A DNA stretch of 64,000 nt from Streptomyces sp. NBC_01476 (GTDB lineage Bacteria > Actinomycetota > Actinomycetes > Streptomycetales > Streptomycetaceae), in contig NZ_CP109446.1 of NCBI RefSeq assembly GCF_036227265.1, forward strand, positions 4,904,001 through 4,968,000, given 5' to 3'. Under the pieces are notes generated by a model that was not told the DNA's origin, did not search any database, and saw only the letters and a program-made list of their open reading frames with translations. This document shows positions 45,972 to 53,719 of the stretch, piece after piece (the stretch's first letter is position 1; each line of letters starts with the position of its first letter). Both the position numbers and the translations under genes were made by a program.

Positions 45972-46205
45972 AGTCGCTGTTGTCGTTCCGGTCTCGAGGG
46001 GTGCGTATCGAACGGGAGTCCCGATCGGGTGGTCTCGGAGAGTTCGGCGCATAGAGGTGGGGCCTTCTGAACAGCTCGGTGGTGTCGAATCAACGAGCAA
46101 CGTCAGGAGGCGTCGGTGCTGGAGTGTTCCGTGTCGGTGGCCGGGCAGTCCAGTTCCGTCGCCCGGGGGTGTGACCGCCTGGCACACCGGTTCGGAAGCG
46201 CCGTC

Positions 46206-47032
46206 GCCAACGGGACGCGGCAGCCGCGGTATCCGTGGGACATGACGACGCGCAGTGGGGGGTGGTCCGGCCGTTGCTGCCGGTACCGGGCTGGATGCGG
46301 GGCCGGGGCGGGCAGCCGGAGGCTTACTGCCACCGGGCGATACTCGATGCCATCGGCTACCTGGTCGACAACGGCATCAAGTGGCGGGCGATGCCGGCCG
46401 ATTTCCCGCCGTGGGACCGGGGCTACGCGTTCTTCCGCCGCTGGCGCGACCACGGCCTGACCCGGGAGTTCCACGACCGGCTCCGCGGCCGGGTCCGGGA
46501 GAGGGAGGGCCGGGACGCGGAGCCGACAGCCGCCGTGATCGACTCCCAGTCGGTCACGGCGGACGCCGTCGTCGGTACTGACAGCGGCGGCTTCGACGGC
46601 GGCAAGCTCATCAACGGGCGGAAAAAGGCACGTCGTGGTCGACACCCTCGGCCTGCTGCTGGGCGTGATGGTCACCGCGGCGGATGTCGGCGACCGCACC
46701 GCCGCGAAGGTCCTGCTCCAGCGGGTGGCCGAGGAGCATCACCGACTGGAGGTGGTCTGGGCCGACGGCGGCTACACCGGCCCCCTCGTCGAGCACTGCC
46801 TGACCACGCTCGCGCTGGTCCTGGCCATCGTCAAATGCAGCGACGACCGGAAGGGCTTTGTGGTGCTGCCCAAGCGGTGGATCGTGGAGCGCACCTATGC
46901 GTGGCTGATGCGCACCCGCCGTCTGGCGCGGACTACGAACGCCGTACCAGCAGCGCCGAGGCGATGGTCTACTGGTCGATGACCATGGTCATGACGTGCC
47001 GCCTCGCCCGGCCACGCCCGCAGCAGGGGTGA
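46206..47032 (+). pseudogene. IS5-family transposase pseudogene with three frame disruptions
   Basis: Reading across frames gives a nearly complete IS5 transposase: YPWDMT then DAQWGVVRPLLPVPGWMRG, the catalytic VIDSQSV, LGLLLGVMVTAADVGDR, VWADGGYTG, and ERTYAWLMRTRRLAR then YERRTSSAEAMVYW. Disruptions: about one base missing near 46244 (DMT/DAQW), an extra A in the A-run near 46622 (GRK/RHVVV), and one base missing near 46932 (LAR/DYERR). The second and third compensate each other. A programmed frameshift could explain at most one of these, so the gene is inactive. Confidence 0.82.
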
Positions 47033-47498
47033 ACCGGCCCGCTCCGGGCTCGGTCAGCCAGCCCCGCGCGACCAGGCGTGTCGCCTTCGACCGCAAGCCC
47101 TCCACCGGTGCCGGCACCACATCCATGCCGAGGCCGCGGCCATCTCCTGGCAGGTCAGCGGCCTTTGATGGAGCCGGGACCGGTCCGCGAGCGCGGTGAG
47201 AATGCGCTGGTAGTCCGCCGGCAGCACCGACCAGGCAAGGCCCTCACGCCAGACCGGCACCTGTGATCCGGGCTTCACCGCATTTCCGGGCGCCGGCAAC
47301 CGGTCCGCCTCCCGAACATCCACAGTGCCGCCAGGCGCCAGTACCGCATCGACCCGCCTGCGGGCGACCGTCCACTCCTGCCATTCCTGCTCGGCCGCGG
47401 CCAGCTCGGCGTGGGTACTGTCGGCCCTCGCGCAACCCGTCAACCCGACGGCGAACAGCGAGCTCACGCTGTTCCAGCAGTCCGACAACCGACGGCAT
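46989..47498 (-). pseudogene. IS-associated winged-helix-like accessory protein, frameshifted
   Basis: From ATG 47498 (GGGGAGG upstream): MPSVVGLLEQRELAVRRRVD and a coiled-coil region, one frameshift near LREG, then AELAAAEQEWQEWTVARRRVD, VLPADYQRILTALADRSRLHQ and RPLTCQEMAAA. After a second frameshift it continues LGMDVVPAPVEGLRSKATRL and RFTPAAGVAGRGGTS. The C-terminal half resembles a winged helix. The two shifts compensate, giving ~169 codons overall. It overlaps the 3' end of the transposase remnant. The same gene, truncated, occurs at 33944. Function unknown; IS partner inferred from repeated association. Confidence 0.7.
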
Positions 47499-47643
47499 TC
47501 CGGCCTCCCCGGCGAGCGACAACCCGGCGGACCACAAGCTCCCACGAAATCACCGGCACTACGCCTGGCCAGCGAAGACTCAGCCCCCAAGTTCGGAACG
47601 ACAACAGCGACTAAGTGCTGGTCGTAGGTGAGATGATCTTGTC

Positions 47644-47850
47644 GTGGCTGCTGTGATCACGGCGTCGGAGCCCTCGTGGATAGCCCCGTTCAGCGGGTTG
47701 AGCCCGCGGCAGTTCGGCAGGTTCGTCACCGCACTGCCGACACAGTGGGCAAGGGCCGCCCGTGGTCCCTGCCGCTGGAGAACCGGGTCCTGCTGGTCGC
47801 ACCTGGTCCCCACCCGCGACCACAGGTCGTCATCGACGATAGTCCCCCCT
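47644..47850 (+). pseudogene. Transposase N-terminal fragment (HARBI1/DDE_4-like)
   Basis: GTG 47644 opens VAAVITASEPSWIAPFSGLS, PRQFGRFVTAL, then after a frame change VGKGRPWSLPLENRVLLVA. This resembles the N-terminal region of the Streptomyces transposase group with a helix-turn-helix before a DDE_4 domain. About 60 residues remain; the catalytic domain is missing. Confidence 0.6.
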
Positions 47851-48061
47851 CGCGCACCCGGGTGCGGATAATTACCCGGAGCTCAGGCGCAGCACCGACT
47901 GCCTAACCGGCATTCCATTCGAGGCCTTCGCCTGCTAGGGATTTGATAAGCCTGCACGCGGAGCTGAACAGTTCTTCTTCGTCCTCGGCAGCCTCTCCTA
48001 GTGCCGCATCAGGCAATGTTCGCCCCGTCGCGCGAGGTAAGGGCGGGGGCAGGCGCCTCTT

Positions 48062-48095
48062 GAATGCATCCCGCGTAGTCTCGCGGGATGCATTC
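48062..48095. promoter_or_regulatory. Perfect 14-bp inverted repeat overlapping passenger ORF start
   Basis: GAATGCATCCCGCG (48062-48075) and CGCGGGATGCATTC (48082-48095) with a 6-nt loop TAGTCT. The ATG of the passenger ORF (48088) lies in the right arm. It could be an operator, a translation-blocking hairpin or an end-proximal structural element of the IS. No T-tract follows, so a simple terminator is less likely. Confidence 0.6.
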
Positions 48096-48471
48096 TCCTC
48101 TGAGCTTTGGGGCCCCTCCTGCGCTGCCTCGCGCGGTGGTGGTTGAGACGTTGGAACGGGTTCTTCGTGACCGCTCCGCAGAGGGCGAGGCGGCGGGAGT
48201 TCTGGTCGGGACTGCGTTGAACGACGACGACGCGGACTTCGTCGAGTTCTGGTGTGTGCAGGTCGGGACGCGGGCTGTGCCGGGGAGTCCGCTGCTGGGG
48301 CTGGCTGGCCTGTGCCTGGGACACACCGCTCGACGCTTTGGCCGTCTCAGCGATGAAGCCCTGGCGCTGGCGGAGTCGCTGGCGGCGCGGGCTGAGGCGG
48401 AGCCGACGGACGTGGACGGCCGCGCCGTCGACGGTTATGACGACGTGCGGAGCTTCCTGCACCTGTGGTGA
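48088..48471 (+). CDS. Passenger ORF of IS630 element, unknown function
   Basis: 127 residues, acidic and Ala/Leu-rich, not a transposase: VVVETLERVLRDRSAEGEAA, ALNDDDADFVEFWCVQVGTR, LGLAGLCLGHTARRFGRLSD, ending DGYDDVRSFLHLW. No family recognised. It ends 20 bp before the transposase stop on the other strand and lies wholly inside the inverted repeats, so it moves with the element. The start at 48088 is uncertain since it sits in a hairpin and lacks a ribosome-binding site; a GTG around residue 17 is possible. Strong third-position G+C bias supports real coding. Confidence 0.6.
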   Translation: MHSPLSFGAPPALPRAVVVETLERVLRDRSAEGEAAGVLVGTALNDDDADFVEFWCVQVGTRAVPGSPLLGLAGLCLGHTARRFGRLSDEALALAESLAARAEAEPTDVDGRAVDGYDDVRSFLHLW

Positions 48472-48491
48472 TGCCGCCTGCCGTAGCCGGG

Positions 48492-49625
48492 TCAGGCGGC
48501 GTTCGCCCTGCTCACGAGGGCTTTGAGGCGCTTGTCGGCGGCGTTCTTGTTCCGCCAGATGATGTAGCGGCGGATCATGCTGCCCTGGGCCTTGTGGCTG
48601 GGGTGGTCGGTGCCGTCGAGGGCGAAATAGCGCAGGGCGGTGAACTGGGCCTCGATCCGGTTGAGCCAGGAGCTGTTGGTCGGGGTGTAAGCGATCTCCA
48701 CGTTGTTCGCCGCGGCCCAGGTCCCGACCCGCTGGCAGCGTCTGGTGGTCAGGTGCGGGGAGTAGTTGTCGCAGATGATCGCGATGCGCGTGCCGGCAGG
48801 GTGGAGGGAGCGCAGGTAGCGGCAGAACTCCAGGAACTTGGAACGGTTCTTGGTCTTCTTGATGTGGCCGTAGAGCTGGTCCTTGCCCAGGTCGTAGGCG
48901 GCGAACAGGTGCCGGACCCCGTGCGGGCGGGTGTAGGTCGCGCGCCGCCGCCGTCGGGACTCACGGTCGGGGTCCTTGTGCTTCCCGCCGCGTTCAGCCC
49001 ACTGGCGGCCGGGGTGGGGTTGAAGGTTGAGCGGCCCGAACTCGTCCATGCAGAACACGACCTCGGGTTCGCCGGGCTCAGGCAGGACCTCACCGTCGGC
49101 GATGGCGTACAGGTGCTCGACGCGGGCCTTCTTGACCGCGTAGTCGGGATCCTTCGAAGTCTTCCAGGTCTTCAGGCGCTGAAAGGTGACGCCTTCCTCG
49201 CGGAGCAGGATGCGCAGGCCCTCGTGGCTGATGTCGTCGACCACCCCCTCGGCGACCAGGAAGTCGGCCAGCTTCACCAGGCTCCAGGTCGAGAACGGCA
49301 GGCCGTGCTCGACCGGCCTGGATCTGGCGATCTTCTTGATCTCGCGCCGCTCGGGCAGCGTGAACGTCTTGGGCCGGCCGCCCTTGTACTTCGGGTAGAG
49401 CGAGGCGAAGCCGTCAGCATTGAAGTTGTGGATCACGTCCCGGGCCCGGTCCGGGCTGGTGAACGTCACCTCGGCGATCTTGGCCACGTTCATACCCTGG
49501 GCCGATAACAGCACCATCTGGGCCCGCCTCCAGGTCACCACTGACCCGGTGCCCCGGCGGATGATCCGCAGCAACCGCTGCCCCTCGTCGTCGTCGATCT
49601 CGCGGACCCGGACACGCTCAGCCAT
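48492..49625 (-). CDS. IS630-family transposase
   Basis: 377 residues from ATG 49625 (an upstream in-frame ATG at 49643 is possible). N-terminal HTH with WRRAQMVLLSAQGMNVAKIA and YPKYKGGRPKTFT. Catalytic triad: VVFCMDEFGPL, IAIICDNYSPH and NSSWLNRIEAQFTALRYFAL (D, D, E). Open and undamaged, with both inverted repeats present, so the element may still be active. Confidence 0.93.
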   Translation of the reverse strand: MAERVRVREIDDDEGQRLLRIIRRGTGSVVTWRRAQMVLLSAQGMNVAKIAEVTFTSPDRARDVIHNFNADGFASLYPKYKGGRPKTFTLPERREIKKIARSRPVEHGLPFSTWSLVKLADFLVAEGVVDDISHEGLRILLREEGVTFQRLKTWKTSKDPDYAVKKARVEHLYAIADGEVLPEPGEPEVVFCMDEFGPLNLQPHPGRQWAERGGKHKDPDRESRRRRRATYTRPHGVRHLFAAYDLGKDQLYGHIKKTKNRSKFLEFCRYLRSLHPAGTRIAIICDNYSPHLTTRRCQRVGTWAAANNVEIAYTPTNSSWLNRIEAQFTALRYFALDGTDHPSHKAQGSMIRRYIIWRNKNAADKRLKALVSRANAA

Positions 49626-49863
49626 CCGCCCAGCATGACGCACAACGAGCCGCCCGGATCACCATCCGGACGGCTCGTCACAACAAGGCGAACATTGCCT
49701 GATGCGGCACTAGAAACACTGCGACGGGCCTCCCTTGGGCGGTGGCCTCGATCGAGAGCATCCTGTTCATGGACCCGATCCCAAGCCCTGCCCCTCCGCG
49801 GAGCGTCCGGGTTTCAGTCCTACGTGGACAGCAGACCGGCACTGCATCCCCGCAGGCGTGCAC

Positions 49864-49887
49864 AAAAAGCCTGGGGCCACCAGGCTT
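49864..49887 (-). terminator. Rho-independent terminator on minus strand
   Basis: AAGCCTGG (49867-49874) pairs with CCAGGCTT (49880-49887), 5-nt loop; on the minus strand the stem is followed by five T. It would stop transcription running leftward towards the split small gene. No minus-strand gene was found just upstream of it. Confidence 0.6.
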
Positions 49888-50185
49888 CAGGCTCGTTCAT
49901 CGCCCACAGCTCACGGCATACGCCGGCGTCAGAGTGTCGGGGCGGGGAGCAGGGCGTTCCGCGGCGACCCTGGCCGCTATGTCCGCACGGCGCCTGCTGG
50001 TCCCGGCGTCAGGCCCACCTGTGAAGTGGTGTGTATCACGCAACGGGCAGGCCTCGGTTCCGCCGCCGCCAAGTCCGCTACCGGGTCGTAGAGATGGCCG
50101 GGAAGCACCTCTTCCGGTCGGCCGCTCCCACCCTCCCGGGCGCCGACGCGCACGCTTCCAGCTCGCTGACCTGGGTCGACCGCGC
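49888..50185. other. Gap at right edge of the accessory island
   Basis: 298 bp between the minus-strand terminator and the dnaE2 promoter. Several short open frames exist but none has a recognisable product. No repeat of the tRNA-Tyr 3' end was found here. Confidence 0.4.
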
Positions 50186-50209
50186 TAGGATATTCGAACG
50201 GACGTACGA
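50186..50209 (+). promoter_or_regulatory. LexA (SOS) box with overlapping -10 region
   Basis: TCGAACGGACGTACGA at 50194-50209 matches the actinobacterial LexA consensus TCGAAC-N4-GTTCGA with one mismatch. A -10-like TAGGAT lies at 50186-50191, directly beside it, 52 bp before the dnaE2 start. This indicates DNA-damage induction of dnaE2 and its partner. Confidence 0.75.
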
Positions 50210-50260
50210 GGAACGTATCGGGCGGATGGCCGAAAAGGGGTGGAGTCGTGGAGGTGCGGC

Positions 50261-53200
50261 ATGGCGGGCTTCGCCCATCTGCATGTCGCGTCCGGTTACT
50301 CCGAGCGGTATGGCGCCGCGCACCCCGAGCAGCTCGTCCAGCGGGCGGCCGAGCGGGGGATGGAGGCGCTGGCGCTGACCGACCGCGACACCGTGACCGG
50401 CGCGGTGCGCTTCGCCGAGGCGTGCGAGGAGAACGGCGTCAAACCGCTCTTCGGCATCGACCTGGCCGTCGACCCGATCGCGCCCCCGCCCCCACCCCCG
50501 CCCCCACAGCAGCGCCCCAGGACCCCGGTCCGCGGCGGCGCCCACGTGACCGAGCCCCCGCTGCGCTTCGTGCTGCTCGCCCAGAACAGCGAGGGCTGGG
50601 CCCGGCTGTGCCGGATCACCAGCGCCGCCCACGTGGGCACCGCGAGCGGAAAAGCTCCCGTCCAGGTGCCGTGGGCCGCCCTGCGCGAGCACGGCGGCCC
50701 CGGCCTGACCGTGCTGCTCGGGCCGCTCTCGGAACCGGTGCGGGCCCTGGCGGCCGGCCGGGAGGACGTGGCCGTACGACTCCTGGCCCCCTGGCGGGAG
50801 ATCTTCGGCGACGGCCTGCGTCTTGAGGCGGTCGGGTACGGCCGCCCCGGCACCGGCCCCGGCTCCCTGCGGCTGGCCGCCCGCACCCTCGCGCTGGCCG
50901 ACCGGACCCGGATCCCCGCCGTACTGACCAACGCCGTCCGCTACGCCGACCCCGCCCAGCACCGCCTCGCCGACGTCCTCGACGCCGCCCGGCTGCTGCG
51001 GCCGATCGACCGGCGCCGGCTGGACGGCGGCGAGCGCTGGCTCAAACCCGGGGAGCAGATGGCACACGCGGCGGAGCGGATCGCGGAATGCGCCGGCGCG
51101 GACCGGCAGCGGGCCGCCCGGCTGCTCGCCGACACCGCCGCCACCGCGGACGCCTGCCGTCTTCACCCCCGGGACATCGGCCTGGGCGCCCGGCACTTCC
51201 CCGAACCCGAGGTCGTCGGCGCCCGGCCGAACGGTGCCGCCCGGCTGCTGCGGCAGCGGTGCGCCGACGGCCTGGTCCGGCGCGGCCTGCAGCGGGATCA
51301 GGAGGCCCAGGACCGCCTGGAGCACGAACTGGGGATCATCACCGGGCTGCGGTACGACTCGTACTTCCTCGCCGTCGGCCAGGTCGTCGCCGACATCCGG
51401 GAGCTGGGCATCCGGGTCGCCGCCCGCGGTTCCGGCGCCGGCTCGATGGTCTGCCACGCCCTGGGCATCGCCACCGCCAACCCGCTGGAGCACCACCTGC
51501 TCTTCGAACGCTTCCTCAGCCCGCTGCGCGAGGGCCTGCCGGACATCGACATCGACGTGGAGTCGGCGCGCAGGCTGGAGTGCTACGACGCGATCTTCCG
51601 CCGCTTCGGCAGCGAGCGGGTCGCGGTCACCGCGATGCCCGAGACGTACCGGGCCCGCCGGGCGCTGCGCGACACCGGCCTGGCGCTGGGCATCGCCCCC
51701 GACGAGGTGGACCGGATCGCGAAGAGCTTCCCGCACCTGCGGGCCACCGACATCACCAGCGCACTCGCCGAACTGCCCGAACTCAGGCAGCTCGCCGCCG
51801 AGGCCGAGCGGTACGGCCCGCTGTGGGAACTGGCCGAAGGGCTCGACTCGCTGGTGCACGGCATGGCCATGCACCCGTGCGGCGTGGTCATCAGCGACGC
51901 GACGCTGCTGGACCGGCTGCCGGTGCAGCCCACCCCGCAGGGCGACTACCCGATGGCGATGGCGGCGAAGGAGGAGATCGAGGCGCTGGGCAACATCAAG
52001 CTGGACGTGCTGGCGGTACGGATGCAGTCCGCGATGGCGCACGCGGTCGACGAGATCGAGCGGGTGACCGGCGACCGTATCGACCTGGACGACCCGCGAC
52101 AGGTGCCGCTGGACGACGTGTTCGCGTTCAAGCTGATCCAGGAGAGCCGGACCATCGGCATGTTCCAGCTGGAATCCCCGGGCCAGCAGGACCTGTTGTC
52201 GCGGCTGCAGCCGCGGGACGTGCAGGACGTCATCGCCGACATCAGCCTCTTCCGGCCCGGGCCGGTGGCCGGCGGCATGCCCGAGCGGTACATCGCCGCC
52301 CGGCACGGCGGCGACCCCGGCTACGCGCACCAGGACCTGGCGCCGGTGCTCGCCGACACCTACGGCGTGACGATCTGGCACGAGCAGATCATCGAGACGC
52401 TCCATGTGATGACCGGCTGCGACCGGGACCGGGCCGAGGTCGGCCGGCGGCTGCTCGGTGACAAGGAGAGACTGCCGGAGATCAGGGACTGGTTCCACCG
52501 CGCGACCGCCGCCCGCGGGTACAGCGCCGCGGTGCGCGACGAGGTGTGGGCGACGGTGGAGTCCTTCGGCGCGTACGGCTTCTGCCGGGCGCACGCCGTC
52601 GCCTTCGCGGTGCCCGCGCTCCAGTCGGCCTGGCTGAAGGCCCACCACCCCGCGGCGCTGCTGGCCGGCCTGCTGGAGCACGACCCGGGGATGTGGCCCA
52701 AGCGGGTCATCGTCTCCGACGCCCGGCGGCGCGGTGTTCCGGTCCTGCCGGTGGACGTCAACCGGTCCCGTAAGGAGCACATCGTGGAGCGGACCGAAGG
52801 GGACCGGTGGGGGGTGCGGCTCGCACTGGCCGGGGTGCGGGGGATCAGCGAGGACGAGTGCGTACGGATCGCGGCCGGTCAGCCGTACGGGTCCCTGTCG
52901 GACTTCTGGCAGCGGGCCCGGCCCAGCCGGCCGGTCGCCGAACGCCTCGCCGGGATCGGGGCTTTGGGCGCCCTGCACGACGGGCGGCTCACCCGGCGGG
53001 ACCTGCTGCTGCAGATCGCCGAACTGCACCGGCAGTCCCGGGTCCGCAGCGCGGGTGACGGCCAGTTGCCCATCACCGCCGACGCGATCGGCGCGGCCGA
53101 GCCGAGCGGGCTGCCGGAGATGACCGGGCGCGAGGGCCTGAGCGCGGAGCTGAACACCCTCGGGATCGACGTCTCCCGCCACCTCATGGAGCACCACCAC

Positions 53201-53719
53201 CGGCTGCTGCGGGAGATCGGCGCGGTCGACGCGGCGCATCTGGCCTCGTTCAGGGCGGGGCAGCAGGTGCTGGTGGCCGGGGTGCGCGCCTCCACCCAGA
53301 CGCCGCCGATCGCCAGCGGCAAGCGGGTCATCTTCGTCACCCTGGAGGACGGCTCGGGCCTGGTCGACCTGGCGTTCTTCGAGGACTCCCACGAGAACTG
53401 CGCGCATACGGTCTTCCACTCCGGGCTGCTGCTGGTCCGCGGCACCGTGCAGGTCCGCGGCACCCGGCGGACCATCGTCGGCACCATGGCCTGGGACCTG
53501 GACCAGGTCGCCGCCGCCCGCCGCGACGACGGACCCGAAGCCGCGCTGAAACTGCTCGGCGCGGTCCGCCCGCACCCGACCCCGGCCCAGCCGCGGCGGA
53601 CCCTGGCCAACGGCACCACCGGCGCCCGGCTGCACCCGTACGCCGACCTGCAGCCGGCCGGCAGCCGCTCGGCCGACCTGAAGAAGCTCGGCCACCGCAG
53701 CCAGGGGAGCGCGGGATGA
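50261..53719 (+). CDS. dnaE2: Error-prone DNA polymerase III alpha, DnaE2/ImuC
   Basis: 1152 residues from ATG 50261 (GGAGG seven bases upstream). N-terminal PHP domain (AHLHVASGYSERYG, ALALTDRDTVTG). The C-family palm has ARGSGAGSMVCHALGI and the catalytic aspartates in GLPDIDIDVES (~426-435), followed by FQLESPGQQDLL, FRPGPVAGGMPERYI and FGAYGFCRAHAVAFA. C-terminal OB-fold (ITLEDGSG-like VIFVTLEDGSGLVDLAFF). A Pro-rich insert lies at ~75-95. It performs mutagenic translesion synthesis. The downstream Y-family gene overlaps by 4 bp and a LexA box lies upstream. Confidence 0.92.
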   Translation: MAGFAHLHVASGYSERYGAAHPEQLVQRAAERGMEALALTDRDTVTGAVRFAEACEENGVKPLFGIDLAVDPIAPPPPPPPPQQRPRTPVRGGAHVTEPPLRFVLLAQNSEGWARLCRITSAAHVGTASGKAPVQVPWAALREHGGPGLTVLLGPLSEPVRALAAGREDVAVRLLAPWREIFGDGLRLEAVGYGRPGTGPGSLRLAARTLALADRTRIPAVLTNAVRYADPAQHRLADVLDAARLLRPIDRRRLDGGERWLKPGEQMAHAAERIAECAGADRQRAARLLADTAATADACRLHPRDIGLGARHFPEPEVVGARPNGAARLLRQRCADGLVRRGLQRDQEAQDRLEHELGIITGLRYDSYFLAVGQVVADIRELGIRVAARGSGAGSMVCHALGIATANPLEHHLLFERFLSPLREGLPDIDIDVESARRLECYDAIFRRFGSERVAVTAMPETYRARRALRDTGLALGIAPDEVDRIAKSFPHLRATDITSALAELPELRQLAAEAERYGPLWELAEGLDSLVHGMAMHPCGVVISDATLLDRLPVQPTPQGDYPMAMAAKEEIEALGNIKLDVLAVRMQSAMAHAVDEIERVTGDRIDLDDPRQVPLDDVFAFKLIQESRTIGMFQLESPGQQDLLSRLQPRDVQDVIADISLFRPGPVAGGMPERYIAARHGGDPGYAHQDLAPVLADTYGVTIWHEQIIETLHVMTGCDRDRAEVGRRLLGDKERLPEIRDWFHRATAARGYSAAVRDEVWATVESFGAYGFCRAHAVAFAVPALQSAWLKAHHPAALLAGLLEHDPGMWPKRVIVSDARRRGVPVLPVDVNRSRKEHIVERTEGDRWGVRLALAGVRGISEDECVRIAAGQPYGSLSDFWQRARPSRPVAERLAGIGALGALHDGRLTRRDLLLQIAELHRQSRVRSAGDGQLPITADAIGAAEPSGLPEMTGREGLSAELNTLGIDVSRHLMEHHHRLLREIGAVDAAHLASFRAGQQVLVAGVRASTQTPPIASGKRVIFVTLEDGSGLVDLAFFEDSHENCAHTVFHSGLLLVRGTVQVRGTRRTIVGTMAWDLDQVAAARRDDGPEAALKLLGAVRPHPTPAQPRRTLANGTTGARLHPYADLQPAGSRSADLKKLGHRSQGSAG

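Larger units (their letters stand above)
45972..47612. mobile_element. Inactivated IS5-like insertion element with two convergent gene remnants
   Basis: Perfect 19-bp terminal inverted repeats: AGTCGCTGTTGTCGTTCCG at 45972-45990 and its complement at 47594-47612, enclosing 1641 bp. Inside are a broken IS5-family transposase on the plus strand and, convergent to it and overlapping at the 3' end, a broken small accessory gene on the minus strand. Flanking target duplication could not be fixed with certainty. Confidence 0.82.
48001..49710. mobile_element. Intact IS630-family element with a passenger ORF
   Basis: 1710 bp, bounded by 24-bp perfect inverted repeats (48001-48024 and 49687-49710, outer bases GTGCCGCATCAGGC), flanked by TA at 47999-48000 and 49711-49712, the expected IS630/Tc1-mariner duplication. 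It contains a full-length transposase gene on the minus strand and a 127-codon ORF on the plus strand converging on it. Confidence 0.92.
47903..49770 (-). pseudogene. Small gene split by IS630 insertion (reconstructable 51-82 codons)
   Basis: The 5' part lies at 49713-49770 (ATG 49770, MNRMLSIEATAQGRPVAVF) and the 3' part at 47903-48000. Removing the IS630 element (48001-49710) and one TA copy joins them in frame: VAVFLGEAAEDEEELF ... GEGLEWNAG, then TAG at 47903-47905. The rebuilt protein is 51 residues from this ATG, or 82 from the earliest in-frame ATG at 49863. No family recognised; codon third positions are less G+C-rich than in core genes. The clean reconstruction confirms the insertion boundaries. 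Confidence 0.72.

Noticed and set aside
46600..46640. Programmed frameshift in the IS5 transposase
   Set aside because: The A-run needs a +1 change, not the usual -1, and there are two more disruptions plus broken frames in the accessory gene, so decay is more likely.
33589..50185. Complete integrative element with integrase and direct repeats
   Set aside because: No integrase, excisionase, replication or transfer gene and no second tRNA-Tyr 3' copy was found in the window.
50078..53695. A 1205-codon open frame antisense to dnaE2
   Set aside because: Composition is Gly/Arg/Val/Gln-rich typical of high-GC antisense shadow; the plus strand encodes a complete DnaE2 with all motifs.
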